A stretch of 64,000 nucleotides of DNA from Cylindrospermopsis curvispora GIHE-G1 (GCF_014489415.1 NZ_CP060822.1:3767501-3831500); one strand, 5' to 3'; counted from the stretch's first letter, positions 9,627-19,642 are shown. Notes: generated from the letters alone by a model not told the origin. Numbers and translations: made by a program.

Positions 9627-10337
9627 ATGACTCAAAACCGATCTCAAAAGCCCATAGTTATTGCTCCATCCATCCTATCAGCAAACTTTAGCCGTTTAGG
9701 CGAGGATATTCGTGCGGTAGATGCAGCAGGAGCAGATTGGATTCACGTTGATGTAATGGATGGACGTTTTGTCCCCAACATTACCATTGGTCCTCTGGTT
9801 GTGGAGGCGATTCGTCCAGTTACAACCAAACCACTGGATGTCCATTTGATGATTGTGGAACCAGAAAAATATGTAGAAGGTTTTGCTAAAGCTGGTGCGG
9901 ATATTATTTCCGTCCATGCTGAACACAATGCTTCCCCTCATCTGCACCGCACCCTAGGACAAATCAAGGAGTTAGGTAAACAAGCTGGGGTTGTACTCAA
10001 TCCTGGTACGCCCTTACAGCTAATTGAATATGTACTAGAACTCTGTGACTTAGTGCTAATCATGAGTGTTAACCCTGGTTTCGGCGGACAAAGTTTTATT
10101 CCCAGCGTGGTACCTAAAATTCGCCAACTACGTCAGATGTGTGATGAAAAAGGTTTGGATCCTTGGATTGAAGTTGATGGTGGTTTAAAAGCTAATAATA
10201 CTTGGCAGGTATTAGAAGCTGGAGCTAATGCCATCGTAGCAGGTTCAGCTGTATTTAATGCTCCTGATTATGCTCAAGCCATTGAGAATATTCGTCATAG
10301 CAAACGTCCTGTGAAGGAACTAGCTGTTTCTCTATAG
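9627..10337 (+). CDS. rpe: Ribulose-phosphate 3-epimerase
   Basis: Interconverts ribulose-5-phosphate and xylulose-5-phosphate in the Calvin cycle and pentose phosphate pathway. The 236-aa TIM barrel shows [17 protein letters not shown], the metal-binding [42 protein letters not shown] and the phosphate-binding [10 protein letters not shown] and [12 protein letters not shown] motifs. Length is normal. It is transcribed alone, flanked by oppositely oriented genes. Confidence 0.97.
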   Translation: MTQNRSQKPIVIAPSILSANFSRLGEDIRAVDAAGADWIHVDVMDGRFVPNITIGPLVVEAIRPVTTKPLDVHLMIVEPEKYVEGFAKAGADIISVHAEHNASPHLHRTLGQIKELGKQAGVVLNPGTPLQLIEYVLELCDLVLIMSVNPGFGGQSFIPSVVPKIRQLRQMCDEKGLDPWIEVDGGLKANNTWQVLEAGANAIVAGSAVFNAPDYAQAIENIRHSKRPVKELAVSL

Positions 10338-10362
10338 GGATTCGCCATTAAAGGGGGTGTAG

Positions 10363-10812
10363 TCAATCATCTGGTTGCAAATCGATAGCATACTGTTTAA
10401 ATCTTTCTAAGTCTGCTTGGAGTGTTGATTCTACCACCCGACCTAAAAACAAATTGTCCATCAACTTACCAAGGATTCCTGGTATAGCGTAGGCGACTGT
10501 CATCTTGACAATGCTACCCCCTTGATGGCGGTCATAAAAGCGAATAGCTCCCTGATTTGGCAGGCCATCAACCGATTCCCACTGAATAATTTGCTGGGAG
10601 GTAATTCGGAGGATGCGGGATTTCCAGGTGAATTCCAGACCACCCGTGCTCAGTTTCCAAAGGGAGATATTGGGGTCATCGGTGGAGATATTCACCGAAT
10701 CAATCCATTTCATCCATTTGGGCATTTGTTGTAAATCAGACCACAATTCCCATACTAGTTCTATGGGAACTGGAACTTCTATCTGTACGCTATGCTCTAA
10801 CCAGTCAGCCAT
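10363..10812 (-). CDS. SRPBCC-family (cyclase/dehydrase-type) protein
   Basis: A 149-aa single-domain protein of the START/Bet v 1-like SRPBCC superfamily. It begins with HSVQIEVPVPIELVWELWSDLQQMPKWMKWIDSV, the typical first strand and helix with Trp/Pro/Trp, and ends in a long helix. These folds bind hydrophobic ligands. It lies 57 bases downstream of zds on the same strand, an arrangement I recall from other cyanobacteria, so a role in carotenoid handling is plausible but inferred. Confidence 0.82.
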   Translation of the reverse strand: MADWLEHSVQIEVPVPIELVWELWSDLQQMPKWMKWIDSVNISTDDPNISLWKLSTGGLEFTWKSRILRITSQQIIQWESVDGLPNQGAIRFYDRHQGGSIVKMTVAYAIPGILGKLMDNLFLGRVVESTLQADLERFKQYAIDLQPDD

Positions 10813-10869
10813 GGGATTTGAGTTTTGTTTGAGACTTTACATCTTAAATTTTAGACTGTCAATTAACTG

Positions 10870-12315
10870 TCACTTAAAAATTCCCCAAGTTGCTAAAATT
10901 GCCTTAGCTGCTCGTTTACCGGAAATAGTCGCCCCTTCCATACTATCAATATAGTCTTGTTGCGTATAACTGCCAGCTAGGAAAAAGTTGCCCACAGGTG
11001 TTTTCTGATCCGGACGGTATGGATCCATCCCTGGTGCTTCTCTGTAGAGAGATTGGGCCAACTTGACTACACTGTACCAGGTCATGTTCAACTCCCTAGA
11101 AGAAGGAAACAACTCATGAACTTGCTTGAGTACATGGTGAGCGATCGCCTCATTGCTTTGTTTAATGAAGGGATCACCAGGTGTGAGAACCAGTTGCATG
11201 AGGGAACCTTGTCCGGGGCGATAATAATCTGCGGGACTGGTTAGGGCCAAATCAGCAAAACAGGAGAAGTCAGCATCAGCGGTATATAATAAATTATCTA
11301 TACCGACAGCTTGATGGAGCTGGTGACGTTTTTCTGAGTCTTGTAGTTCTGTGACCCACCCGTCGAACCGGAGTTGTACAGTAGCAACGGGCACTGCATC
11401 TAACTTGTAAATATTATCAAATTCTGGCCACTTGCGCCAGGATAAAGGAAGGACACGCTGAATTCCTGGCACATCACAAGCAAAAACATAAGCATCTGCT
11501 GTGATTAGTTCTTCCTGCTCACCTTGAGCGACCAATATACCGGTAACCTCAGCTTGGGAGTCAGACTCGGTAAATTGAATTTCTCGTACTTGACGACGGG
11601 TGTGAATTTTAGTTCCCCTATCGGTCAAATAATTAACAATAGGTTGATGTAAATATTCTTGAGGTGAACCTTCCAGCATGCGTAAAATAGAAGCTTCGGT
11701 TTTAGCTGCAAAGAACTGGAAAATTGTCAACATGCAACGGGCAGAAATATGGTCACAATCGATAAAACCCAAAGCATAAGCAATAGGATTCCACATCCGT
11801 TTGATGCTCCCTTTACTCCCTCCATGGCTGTAAAACCACTCAGAAAAGCTAATCTTATCTAAATTGCGGATATCCCTCATAGCTCCTTCAAAGTCAATTA
11901 GACCTCGAACAATAGGACTAGTGCCCAGAGCAAGAGCATTTTGTAACTTATCTTGTAATGAAAGTTGGGAAGTGGTAAAAAATGCCTTTAACCCATTAAA
12001 AGGTGCGCCAGTAATAAATCGAAAGTCTAAAGCTCCCGTATTTCCACCTTTATTGACAAAAACGTGAGTGTGTTCCTTGAGACGTAAATTATTGCCTGCT
12101 CCCACCTTTGCCATGAGCTCAAATAGATTGTAGTAGCATCCAAAAAACACATGCAACCCCATTTCTATGTGATTGCCATCACCATCCACCCAACTGCTGA
12201 CCTTACCACCGACAAACGGGCGAGCTTCAAAAATTTCCACCTCCCAACCCGCATCGGCTAAATCTACAGCAGTAGCTAATCCAGCCAATCCTGCTCCTAC
12301 AATTACAACACGCAT
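10870..12315 (-). CDS. zds: Zeta-carotene desaturase (CrtQ/plant type)
   Basis: Introduces double bonds in zeta-carotene on the way to lycopene; membrane-associated, FAD- and plastoquinone-dependent. The ATG at 12315 gives 481 aa, preceded by AAGGA at good spacing; the frame extends only two codons further to a TTG. The N-terminus [23 protein letters not shown] is the dinucleotide-binding fold, followed by [14 protein letters not shown] and the [17 protein letters not shown] motif characteristic of ZDS/PDS. The C-terminal FAD motif [23 protein letters not shown] is present. The cis-carotene pathway of cyanobacteria uses this enzyme. Confidence 0.96.
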   Translation of the reverse strand: MRVVIVGAGLAGLATAVDLADAGWEVEIFEARPFVGGKVSSWVDGDGNHIEMGLHVFFGCYYNLFELMAKVGAGNNLRLKEHTHVFVNKGGNTGALDFRFITGAPFNGLKAFFTTSQLSLQDKLQNALALGTSPIVRGLIDFEGAMRDIRNLDKISFSEWFYSHGGSKGSIKRMWNPIAYALGFIDCDHISARCMLTIFQFFAAKTEASILRMLEGSPQEYLHQPIVNYLTDRGTKIHTRRQVREIQFTESDSQAEVTGILVAQGEQEELITADAYVFACDVPGIQRVLPLSWRKWPEFDNIYKLDAVPVATVQLRFDGWVTELQDSEKRHQLHQAVGIDNLLYTADADFSCFADLALTSPADYYRPGQGSLMQLVLTPGDPFIKQSNEAIAHHVLKQVHELFPSSRELNMTWYSVVKLAQSLYREAPGMDPYRPDQKTPVGNFFLAGSYTQQDYIDSMEGATISGKRAAKAILATWGIFK

Positions 12316-12559
12316 TCCCAAATTCCTTTATTGCTTAGACCCAGTTATCAGTTGTTTACAAATTGTAACTTGATTGGGGTCAAAAATTTGCGAAGCTATA
12401 GCAAGCACAGCATCTAAGAATTTTTATTCTAAAATAAGGTTGTTAGGTCTATTCAGACAAATTTTTTTTATGTTTTGCCACCTGTGGGAGGAAGGTATAG
12501 CTAACACCCGTTTAAACTTAACATATTTAAATTCACTAAACTAACACTGAAGTAACTTT

Positions 12560-14173
12560 ATGACAGGCTTTAGTCCATCCACTATTCGTAGATTAAAGAA
12601 GTTGACCCAAGTACCCTGTGTATGGGAGGGAGATCGCCGTACACTTTTGTCACCAGTGGTCAGTGAAGAATTTGAATTACCAGCTGGGGAGTGCATTCTC
12701 TGGGTGGATGGTTCGGAGGGAGTTATTAGAAGTATGGAGGTAATAGGCTCAGTACAAGGAAGGGAAGCCATGGTGCGTACTCTAATACAGGCCATGGAAC
12801 ACCCGCAAGGTGGAGATAAACGTGCCAGACCTCAAAAAATTCTCGTACGGGACAGGGAAGTTCAATTTTACCTGCGGGGGATTTTACAGGATTTGGATAT
12901 TACAGTTGATTATTCACCGGAACTACCACTGATTGATGAAATTTTCCAGTCCTTTGGCGAGGTCATGGAAAGTTATGTCCCCCCTTTACCTCCAAAATAC
13001 GCAGAAGGTCTTACAAAGAAGGCTTATAAAATTTGGGAAATGGCACCATGGGAATTCGTCCATCCAAATAAGATTATTTCCATAGAAATTAATAAATGGG
13101 ATATAGAAAAACTGTATGTCTCAATTATGGGAGGTGCTGATTATACTGTGTTGTTCTACCGTTCTGCGGAATCTCTGACAAGATTCCGCACTGATTTTTA
13201 TCACTCCTATGAAGAATCTGAAGATGAGTCTTTGGAATCAGCTTTTCTCCAGCAGGATTGCCTATTTCTTACTTTTGATCCCATAGATGAGGATGATGAA
13301 GACCTGGACACAGAAGATGAAGATATAAATATAGGGTATTTACCATCCTCAGAAATTGAACCCGATTTTGGCACTATCCATCCTTTGGAAGGATTGAACT
13401 CCATTCTATACGAAGAAGAAGCACAGATTATGTATGTTGCACTCGAAAGCGTCATCCGTTTTCTGCGTGATCATAAACGTCCCCTGTCCCAAAAGGATTT
13501 CCCAGTAATTACCCAACGCTATCGCATTTCTGTACCTGATTGTGATCAAGGCAATCAAAATGTATCTGTCAATATTTGTACCATGCCAGAACTGTGTTCG
13601 CAGTTATATGAGATTGAAAGTGCCCATTTAGTGGAAGATGATTTCGATCAGATAGAGCAATTACGGAATGACTTAATACCGGAAGGTTGTTTACTGTCTC
13701 TCGGAACCATACCCTGGAACAGCTTAATTTCCCTACCTCCTACTGTTAGACATTTAGGAGGTCACAAAATTAAGTCTAAATGTGACACCATACCTATTTT
13801 TTTAGTACAAACTTCTCGCGCAAAAGCGAACACTATCATTAAAAATATTCGCGATGCAGGGGATATTAGAGGGATTTGCTTTAATACTGTAAATAGTCAC
13901 CAAGATGGAAAAAAAGTTGACTTGAGTATCCTGCAAACACATAATGAGGATCTGTTCTTAATTACGGAATTTTCACACGACGATGAAAATTATATTGCAT
14001 CCCAGAAAAGATGGAATAGAGCATGTCGCCAAAATGGTGGCCATTGTGGATTAGTCATTGCCAAGGGACTCTCCACCACCCGTGGTAATCCTGGAATCAA
14101 TGATATTATGGCCTTCTTTGATGGAAAATGTATTACCCCTGAAGAGTTAGGCATCGATTTTTTGGAAATTTAA
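12560..14173 (+). CDS. Large conserved cyanobacterial protein of unknown function
   Basis: A 537-aa soluble protein with no recognised catalytic motif. It opens with an N-terminal domain (residues 1-115: PSTIRRLKKLTQVPCVWEGDRR, LWVDGSEGVIRSMEVI, RPQKILVRDREVQFYLRGIL). A middle region follows with a strongly acidic stretch (about 215-260). The C-terminal domain (about 320-537) looks like a separate fold with RNDLIPEGCLLSLGTIPWNSL. I recall similar cyanobacterial proteins annotated as DUF6930-type, but I am unsure. There is no signal peptide or membrane segment. It is divergent from zds across a 244-base gap. Confidence 0.6.
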   Translation: MTGFSPSTIRRLKKLTQVPCVWEGDRRTLLSPVVSEEFELPAGECILWVDGSEGVIRSMEVIGSVQGREAMVRTLIQAMEHPQGGDKRARPQKILVRDREVQFYLRGILQDLDITVDYSPELPLIDEIFQSFGEVMESYVPPLPPKYAEGLTKKAYKIWEMAPWEFVHPNKIISIEINKWDIEKLYVSIMGGADYTVLFYRSAESLTRFRTDFYHSYEESEDESLESAFLQQDCLFLTFDPIDEDDEDLDTEDEDINIGYLPSSEIEPDFGTIHPLEGLNSILYEEEAQIMYVALESVIRFLRDHKRPLSQKDFPVITQRYRISVPDCDQGNQNVSVNICTMPELCSQLYEIESAHLVEDDFDQIEQLRNDLIPEGCLLSLGTIPWNSLISLPPTVRHLGGHKIKSKCDTIPIFLVQTSRAKANTIIKNIRDAGDIRGICFNTVNSHQDGKKVDLSILQTHNEDLFLITEFSHDDENYIASQKRWNRACRQNGGHCGLVIAKGLSTTRGNPGINDIMAFFDGKCITPEELGIDFLEI

Positions 14174-14249
14174 GTATTAATTATTACTCAATATCTATTG
14201 GGTTCAACAATTTTTATGCTAATCTGTGGTTTTCCGTAGTGCAGTTAGG

Positions 14250-14261
14250 CAACAATTGTTG
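14250..14261. promoter_or_regulatory. Perfect 12-bp palindrome, candidate operator
   Basis: CAACAATTGTTG lies 140 bases ahead of a small ribbon-helix-helix gene, inside an intergenic stretch with further CAACA half-sites (around 14204 and 14295). RHH regulators bind palindromes of this kind. The link is inference. Confidence 0.35.
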
Positions 14262-14400
14262 TATGATTGTGGTTCGGACAGTTTAACTCTATACAACAGT
14301 AGTCAACCCAAAAAAGTTGGATAATTCTGGGTTTTATCCCCTGGAAGTTTAAAAATAAAGGTATCATTTTCTACTCTTAACAAGCGGGAATTTGTGTCTG

Positions 14401-14634
14401 ATGACTAACAAAAAATGGGCTGTTAAACGTATAACCGTCAATCTGGCAACACAGGAAGCCGAAAAATTGGAAAAATATTGTCAACAAACCGGAAGACCAG
14501 CTACAGATGTGATTCGTGAACTGATTAGGAGCTTACCCAACAATGATGAATATAAGTCTTTAGCAAGCGAGCTGGAAGGTCTCCAGGTTTTGAGCAAAAC
14601 AACCAAAACAATGGTACAATTACACCAGGACTAG
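14401..14634 (+). CDS. Small ribbon-helix-helix (CopG-like) DNA-binding protein
   Basis: A 77-aa protein. The N-terminal half, [19 protein letters not shown], then [16 protein letters not shown], has the beta strand plus two helices of the CopG/Arc family of DNA-binding proteins. The C-terminal 30 residues are helical and may serve tetramer or partner binding. The ATG at 14401 is chosen over a TTG three codons upstream. No toxin-like gene follows; the next gene is a Fe-S carrier 46 bases on. It could be an orphan regulator or an antitoxin that lost its partner. Confidence 0.7.
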   Translation: MTNKKWAVKRITVNLATQEAEKLEKYCQQTGRPATDVIRELIRSLPNNDEYKSLASELEGLQVLSKTTKTMVQLHQD

Positions 14635-14680
14635 TTTAATTCTTAAAAAGGTCTATTTAGCTAAGGAGTTTAAATCAGAT

Positions 14681-15037
14681 ATGACACCAGTAACTCAAAC
14701 TCAACAACGCGGAATTATTCTCAGTGAAGCCGCACTACGTCAGGTAAAATCCCTCCAAGCTCAACAAGGCCAAGATTTATGCCTGAGGGTGGGAGTCCGT
14801 CAAGGCGGTTGTTCTGGAATGTCCTACATGATGGATTTTGAAGACCTCTCTAAAATTACCCCCCAGGATGAGGTTTTTGATTACGATGGCTTTAAAATTG
14901 TTTGCGATGGCAAGAGTTTATTATATCTATATGGATTAATGCTAGACTACAGCAATGCTATGATTGGTGGAGGCTTCCAATTTACCAATCCCAATGCTTC
15001 CCAAACCTGTGGTTGTGGCAAATCCTTTGGAGTATAA
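14681..15037 (+). CDS. sufA: A-type iron-sulfur carrier protein (SufA/IscA family)
   Basis: Carries or delivers Fe-S clusters to apo-proteins. The 118-aa product starts its domain at [13 protein letters not shown] and has the three conserved cysteines, Cys44 in QGGCSGMSY and Cys110/Cys112 in QTCGCGKSF. Length and spacing match the family. The TAAGGAG ribosome site lies 11-17 bases upstream. Cyanobacteria have several paralogues, so SufA versus IscA cannot be settled here. A TPR-like gene follows 35 bases downstream. Confidence 0.93.
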   Translation: MTPVTQTQQRGIILSEAALRQVKSLQAQQGQDLCLRVGVRQGGCSGMSYMMDFEDLSKITPQDEVFDYDGFKIVCDGKSLLYLYGLMLDYSNAMIGGGFQFTNPNASQTCGCGKSFGV

Positions 15038-15072
15038 TAGACTAGATTAATTCAACTAATTAATTCAACACA

Positions 15073-15498
15073 ATGACCGTGACAGTTGAGGAACTATTTG
15101 ATACAGGGTTACAGCGATATAAGGATGGTGAGTCTGCTGCAGATCTCATCCCCGTATTTAAAGAGGTGTGCGATCGCTCACCGAAATCAGGTTCCGCATG
15201 GATATGTTTAGCCTGGTTGTATCTTTTAGAAGAGAAAGGGCAACTAGCCTACAAAGCGGCGAGTAAAGCCGTCAAGATCAACCCCCAAGATCCCCAAGGT
15301 AGGGTGAATTTAGCCCTAGCCATGTTAGAGACAGGTCAAAAGGGTTTAAGAGAACACATAATAGCTGCCCAGCAATTGATTTTCGTCAATAAAGAATGGG
15401 AAGAAGACCTGAGAAATAGTATTGAGGATGGTTTAGCTAGAAAGCCCAATTGGAACAATTTAGCTAAAGTGAAAACATGGTTATTTGACATCAGTTAA
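15073..15498 (+). CDS. TPR-like protein
   Basis: A 141-aa helical protein with about two tetratricopeptide-like units (residues 30-90: SGSAWICLAWLYLLEEKGQLAYKAASKAVKINP, then DPQGRVNLALAMLETGQ). TPRs mediate protein contacts. It has no signal peptide. It sits between the A-type Fe-S carrier and a small membrane protein on the same strand with short gaps, so a shared transcript is likely. Function unknown. Confidence 0.75.
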   Translation: MTVTVEELFDTGLQRYKDGESAADLIPVFKEVCDRSPKSGSAWICLAWLYLLEEKGQLAYKAASKAVKINPQDPQGRVNLALAMLETGQKGLREHIIAAQQLIFVNKEWEEDLRNSIEDGLARKPNWNNLAKVKTWLFDIS

Positions 15499-15509
15499 AG
15501 CACAATTCG

Positions 15510-15749
15510 ATGAAAGAAAAAATATTAAACTGGGTCAACATAATACTAGTAGCCGACTTTTTCCTAGTAATTTTAGGATTTGGCTGGTTTGCCATAGCCA
15601 TTGTGGGTAATGCTTCAGGGATGAACTTAGGATTAGACCTTTGGCACAAACTATGGACCCCCCTATTCAATCCAGCCATTGGCTTGCTAATGGGGGGAGC
15701 ATTAGTGAGTGGAATTAGCAGTTGGGTGAGTAAGAAGTTTAGCAATTAG
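15510..15749 (+). CDS. Small membrane protein, two transmembrane segments
   Basis: A 79-aa protein with hydrophobic stretches at about residues 8-32 (WVNIILVADFFLVILGFGWF) and 51-70 (FNPAIGLLMGGALVSGISSW), separated by a short loop. I do not recognise the family beyond its cyanobacterial look. It starts 11 bases after the TPR-like gene, so it is likely the last gene of that operon. Its stop lies 8 bases from the convergent epimerase gene. Confidence 0.6.
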   Translation: MKEKILNWVNIILVADFFLVILGFGWFAIAIVGNASGMNLGLDLWHKLWTPLFNPAIGLLMGGALVSGISSWVSKKFSN

Positions 15750-15757
15750 CCTAGGAA

Positions 15758-16678
15758 TCAGGTCAAGATTTCCCGTAAAGCGGAGGGGAGAAGGGGGTAC
15801 TGATATTGAAAACCCAAGGCTTGAGTGCGTTGAGGTAGAACCCTTTGTCCTTCCAGAACTACCATCGCCCCTTCTCCCAAAAGTGCTTCCAGGGCGAACC
15901 CGGGTACTGGTAACCAAGCGGGACGGTTCATCACCTGTGCCATTGTATTGCTAAGGTCTTTCATTTGCACAGGATGGGGAGCAGTGGCATTGTACACACC
16001 TTGTGCATTTGGATCAACCAAAGACTGAATAATTAGATTTACAATATCGTTGAGATGAATCCAAGAGAACCACTGATTACCACTACCAATGGGACCGCCC
16101 GCAAAAAGTTTGAAGGGGGTAATCATTTTGCCTAAAGCACCACCATTACCAAGGACAATACCAAAGCGCAAAATGACCAACCGCACATCATAATTCCTCA
16201 CCATTTGTGCTTGCTCTTCCCACTGTTGACAGACCTGAGCGAGGAAATCATTACCTGTGGGGCTATTTTCATCAAAAGTAGCGGTTTGACTAGTGCCATA
16301 AAAACCAATAGCTGAAGCATTGATCAACACAGACGGTTTAGGGTTAGCTTCAGCTATAGCTTGGACGATTTTTTGGGTGCCCAACTTGCGACTATTAAGA
16401 ATCTCCAGCTTGTGTTCTGGAGTCCAGCGTTGTTGTGCTATGGGTTCCCCTGCTAAGTTTACCACACCATCACAACCAGCAATTCTATTTTGCCAGACTC
16501 CGGATACACCAGGTGTGTAAGCCAAAATTTCCACATTGGGAAAAACCTCGGAAGGAAAAATCCTAGCAGCGGATCTAGGATTGCGACTCAACACTAATAT
16601 TTGTTCACCTCTGTCATGTAGACATTGGACTAAACGACTACCGACAAATCCAGTTGCTCCAGTAACTGCTACTTTCAT
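15758..16678 (-). CDS. TIGR01777-type NAD(P)-binding epimerase-like protein
   Basis: A 306-aa atypical short-chain dehydrogenase related to E. coli YfcH and plant/cyanobacterial SulA-type proteins. The N-terminal Rossmann motif is VAVTGATGFVGSRLVQ. The family signatures GVVNLAGEPIAQQRW, NASAIGFYG and WFSWIHLNDIVNLI are clear, and the C-terminal RPAWLPVPGFALEALLGEGA is the DUF1731-like tail. The substrate is unknown. Length is typical. Confidence 0.9.
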   Translation of the reverse strand: MKVAVTGATGFVGSRLVQCLHDRGEQILVLSRNPRSAARIFPSEVFPNVEILAYTPGVSGVWQNRIAGCDGVVNLAGEPIAQQRWTPEHKLEILNSRKLGTQKIVQAIAEANPKPSVLINASAIGFYGTSQTATFDENSPTGNDFLAQVCQQWEEQAQMVRNYDVRLVILRFGIVLGNGGALGKMITPFKLFAGGPIGSGNQWFSWIHLNDIVNLIIQSLVDPNAQGVYNATAPHPVQMKDLSNTMAQVMNRPAWLPVPGFALEALLGEGAMVVLEGQRVLPQRTQALGFQYQYPLLPSALREILT

Positions 16679-16754
16679 ATAGTTTATTTTTCACATACCG
16701 ATGGTGTTTTGGTTACTAATCGATTCCCATTCTACCACAATTGGCTTTCCTTAA

Positions 16755-17138
16755 CTAGCCAAACCAATTAGATGGTTCACAGCCAGGATGAACTGGTTCA
16801 TTCAAAAGATGACTAATTACATCAGCTTTAGCTTGGATAATAGCAAAAACTCCCTGATGGACTAAATTTTGCAGATGTAGTTGCTGCTCTAAAAAGTTAC
16901 CTGATAAATGTCTATTAAATAATCTATTGTCACCATCTTCCTCCACTACTGGCAACATTTGGTCTTGACTAGCCTTAGGATTAATACCTGGGAGACGATT
17001 CATCACGAAAACAATCAACTCCTGACGTAAATCACTAATTTGAAAAACTTGTTGATAGGGACTGTATGGGTACGTGCGCAAAATGCTTTCAATTTCCCCA
17101 ATCACCAGTTCCTGTGTTAACTTAATCACGGTCCTCAT
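16755..17138 (-). CDS. ComFB-like protein
   Basis: A 127-aa protein of the late-competence ComFB family. The first 55 residues (TQELVIGEIESILRTYPYSPYQQVFQISDLRQELIVFVMNRLPGINP) match the family core, including the Tyr-Pro-Tyr and the RQEL helix. In cyanobacteria, ComFB-like domains have been linked to c-di-AMP/c-di-GMP signalling and motility or competence. Whether this copy binds a nucleotide cannot be told here. Transcribed alone. Confidence 0.8.
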   Translation of the reverse strand: MRTVIKLTQELVIGEIESILRTYPYSPYQQVFQISDLRQELIVFVMNRLPGINPKASQDQMLPVVEEDGDNRLFNRHLSGNFLEQQLHLQNLVHQGVFAIIQAKADVISHLLNEPVHPGCEPSNWFG

Positions 17139-17413
17139 AACTTTTGCACTCCATTTTATTAAAAGGACAAATTTCTATCTATATTTATAATTATTTGACA
17201 GTTCACAAAAATATGCTAAGAAACTACACAAAACTAAGTATAAACATTAGGGATCAATTTTATAAAGGAAAAATAGGCAATAGGGGGGAGGGAGTGGGCA
17301 GTTGATAGACAAACTTTTCGAGATATGTTACTATTGGTACAATCCGGTGGAAATCCATCAAGGAAGTAAAACATCACAAACCAAGTTAAACATGGGATAA
17401 GGAGGAAAGAAAA

Positions 17414-18256
17414 TTGGATGAGCTGAGGACAGTTCTGGAGTTGGCGACCCACGAAGAACTGCAAGACATAACCGCAATTCTGTTCAGTCGTAAATTTAAC
17501 CCCTTAGATTATGTTCATACCCCGGAACCTGTCATGGTACAAAGCCAAAATCGTCAGGCTTGGTTAGATACTTTAGAGAGTAGATTTAGATTTTTAGCAG
17601 CTGATGGAATAACCGTATTGCGTAAGCGTACTGACAAAGTAACATATAGGCAAGCCTTAGTTCAAGTTTGTAGGCATTTAAAAATATCCTATTATGAAGA
17701 GTTATCAACCGTTGATTTAGAAGCAGAAGTATTTTTGCATCTTCTAGGAAAAGTTTGGAGAAAATTACCACCACAACAACGGCAAAAAATCTCTTCTCGA
17801 ATACAGTCTCAACTACTAACATCAGATTTACCCAATTCTGTGTTACAATTGTTGCCTACAGATTCTTTAGGATTGATTTTCAAAGCTGGTAGTGCAGTAG
17901 CAGTCACTTCCGTGATTCAACCATATTTACTGAAACAAATTGCTTGTCAGTTTGCTACCCATTTAGCCACCTATCAGGTAACCAAGCAAGCTACCATTGT
18001 TGGCACAGAAATGGCCAGTCAACAAATTAAAAACTATGTTACCGCCCAAATGGCGCGACGGGGAATGACCCTCAGTGCTGCTCGTTATGGTGCGGTACGC
18101 ACTGTTTTTTCCATCGTGGGACCCGTAATGTGGGCCTGGTTTCTAGCAGACTTGGGTTGGCGGACAATTTCTACTAACTATGGTCGTATTATTCCCACTA
18201 TTTTTACCCTTGCTCAAATTCGTCTCACTCGCACAGAATGTTGGCAGCCAACTTAA
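17414..18256 (+). CDS. YaaW family protein
   Basis: A 280-aa protein resembling E. coli YaaW/UPF0174, of unknown function. The start is TTG at 17414, fixed by a strong GGAGGAAAG ending at 17409; the ATG four bases later is out of frame. The N-terminal region has ELATHEELQDITAILFSRKFNPLDY, and the C-terminal part contains a hydrophobic segment (about 230-255, VFSIVGPVMWAWFLADLGW) that may insert into the membrane. Its last 19 bases overlap the next gene, indicating translational coupling. Confidence 0.82.
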   Translation: MDELRTVLELATHEELQDITAILFSRKFNPLDYVHTPEPVMVQSQNRQAWLDTLESRFRFLAADGITVLRKRTDKVTYRQALVQVCRHLKISYYEELSTVDLEAEVFLHLLGKVWRKLPPQQRQKISSRIQSQLLTSDLPNSVLQLLPTDSLGLIFKAGSAVAVTSVIQPYLLKQIACQFATHLATYQVTKQATIVGTEMASQQIKNYVTAQMARRGMTLSAARYGAVRTVFSIVGPVMWAWFLADLGWRTISTNYGRIIPTIFTLAQIRLTRTECWQPT

Positions 18257-19560
18257 AACAAATTCGACAGTTTTTTGTCCATCCCCATTCTAGTCTACAA
18301 CTACCATGGAATAGTTTGTTGTTGGGGTTACTGATTCTCCCCATTAATCCATTTTTTGGGGCCATAGCCATTTGTTGGGCATCCTACAAGACCTGGAGAA
18401 AAAAACACTCCAGTATTAAACACAAAACCTTGAATCATTTATTGGTAATTTTAAGTTTTTGGTTTTTAATTACTACGGGATTTACGGTATTTGCTAAGGA
18501 TCAACCAGATACTCTTTTAGGATTATTCAATTTCTTGCCATATTTTGTGGTGTTTGCTGGATTAACTCCTTTAATCACTAGAGTTAGTGAATTGCGTCAA
18601 CTGACTTGGATTATTGTATGCAGTTCTTTACCTGTGGTAATTATTGGCTTGGGACAACTGTTTTTAGGTTGGCATGCAAGATGGCAATTTCTATCAGTAG
18701 TGGTTAATTTGACAATTTACCCCGGGGGAGAACCCTTGGGAAGAATGTCCTCCATATTCATGCACGCCAATACTCTAGCAGCTTATCTGATTACCGTATT
18801 GATTCTGGGCTTAGGTTTATGGTTAGAAAATTATCAAAAGATACGTAAAAAAGCAGATTATAACCACTCTTCATTTATATTCTTGAGTGTAATGATCATT
18901 GCTAACTTTTTAGCTTTGATATTAACTAGCTCTCGCAATGGGTGGGGAATAGCAGTTATGGCTTGTATTGCCTATTCTCTTTATAAAGGTTGGCGACTAA
19001 TTGTAGCTGGAATAATGGGCATAACTGCCAGTATTATGTTAGCAGCCTTTGCAACCGAGAGAATCGCTTCTCTTTTTCGTAGTTTTGTTCCCTATTTCAT
19101 CTGGGCGCGATTAAATGATCAAATGTATCCTGACAGACCCTTGGCATTAATGCGTAAAACCCAGTGGCAGTTTGCCTGGGATTTAACCCTACAACAACCC
19201 TTAACCGGTTGGGGTCTACGCAGTTTTCCTCACCTTTATCAGCAGAAAATGGGTGTTGGTATTAACCATCCCCACAATCTGTTTTTAATGCTATCAGCCG
19301 AAACGGGTTTAATTACTACCTGCTTGTTTATTTGCTTCTTATTTTGGATAGTTATAGTTGCTATCAAAATTTGGTACAAGTCATCTTTGCCAAGAGAAAA
19401 TAGATTAGTCTTTTTGAGTTACCTATTAGCTTTTATAGGCTGGATAATGTTTAACATGGTAGATGTGACCACTTTTGACCTGATATTAAGTGCCCTGTTC
19501 TGGGTAATTTTAGCAGCTTTATACGGTGTAGCTCATCGCTATGAAAGTTCCCATAATTAA
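18238..19560 (+). CDS. O-antigen ligase-like polytopic membrane protein
   Basis: A 440-aa protein with around ten to twelve hydrophobic helices and the periplasmic signature of the Wzy/WaaL (O-antigen ligase) family: SSRNGWG near residue 225 and the large loop ending in GINHPHNLFLMLSAETGL (about 338-355), in which the NHPHN histidine is typically essential. It probably ligates or polymerises surface glycans. It shares 19 bases with the YaaW gene upstream. Related cyanobacterial proteins are sometimes labelled IctB; nothing here supports a bicarbonate role. Confidence 0.87.
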   Translation: MLAANLKQIRQFFVHPHSSLQLPWNSLLLGLLILPINPFFGAIAICWASYKTWRKKHSSIKHKTLNHLLVILSFWFLITTGFTVFAKDQPDTLLGLFNFLPYFVVFAGLTPLITRVSELRQLTWIIVCSSLPVVIIGLGQLFLGWHARWQFLSVVVNLTIYPGGEPLGRMSSIFMHANTLAAYLITVLILGLGLWLENYQKIRKKADYNHSSFIFLSVMIIANFLALILTSSRNGWGIAVMACIAYSLYKGWRLIVAGIMGITASIMLAAFATERIASLFRSFVPYFIWARLNDQMYPDRPLALMRKTQWQFAWDLTLQQPLTGWGLRSFPHLYQQKMGVGINHPHNLFLMLSAETGLITTCLFICFLFWIVIVAIKIWYKSSLPRENRLVFLSYLLAFIGWIMFNMVDVTTFDLILSALFWVILAALYGVAHRYESSHN

Positions 19561-19642
19561 CTCCAGCATGGAATTTTTGCGTAAATCTCAGATTTTGTCC
19601 TATTCTATTGGATATCAGCAGTTACAATTTTATGTCTAGTTT

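Noticed and set aside
9503-9691. 62-codon frame ahead of and overlapping rpe
   Set aside because: It runs out of frame into rpe, and its composition is not protein-like.
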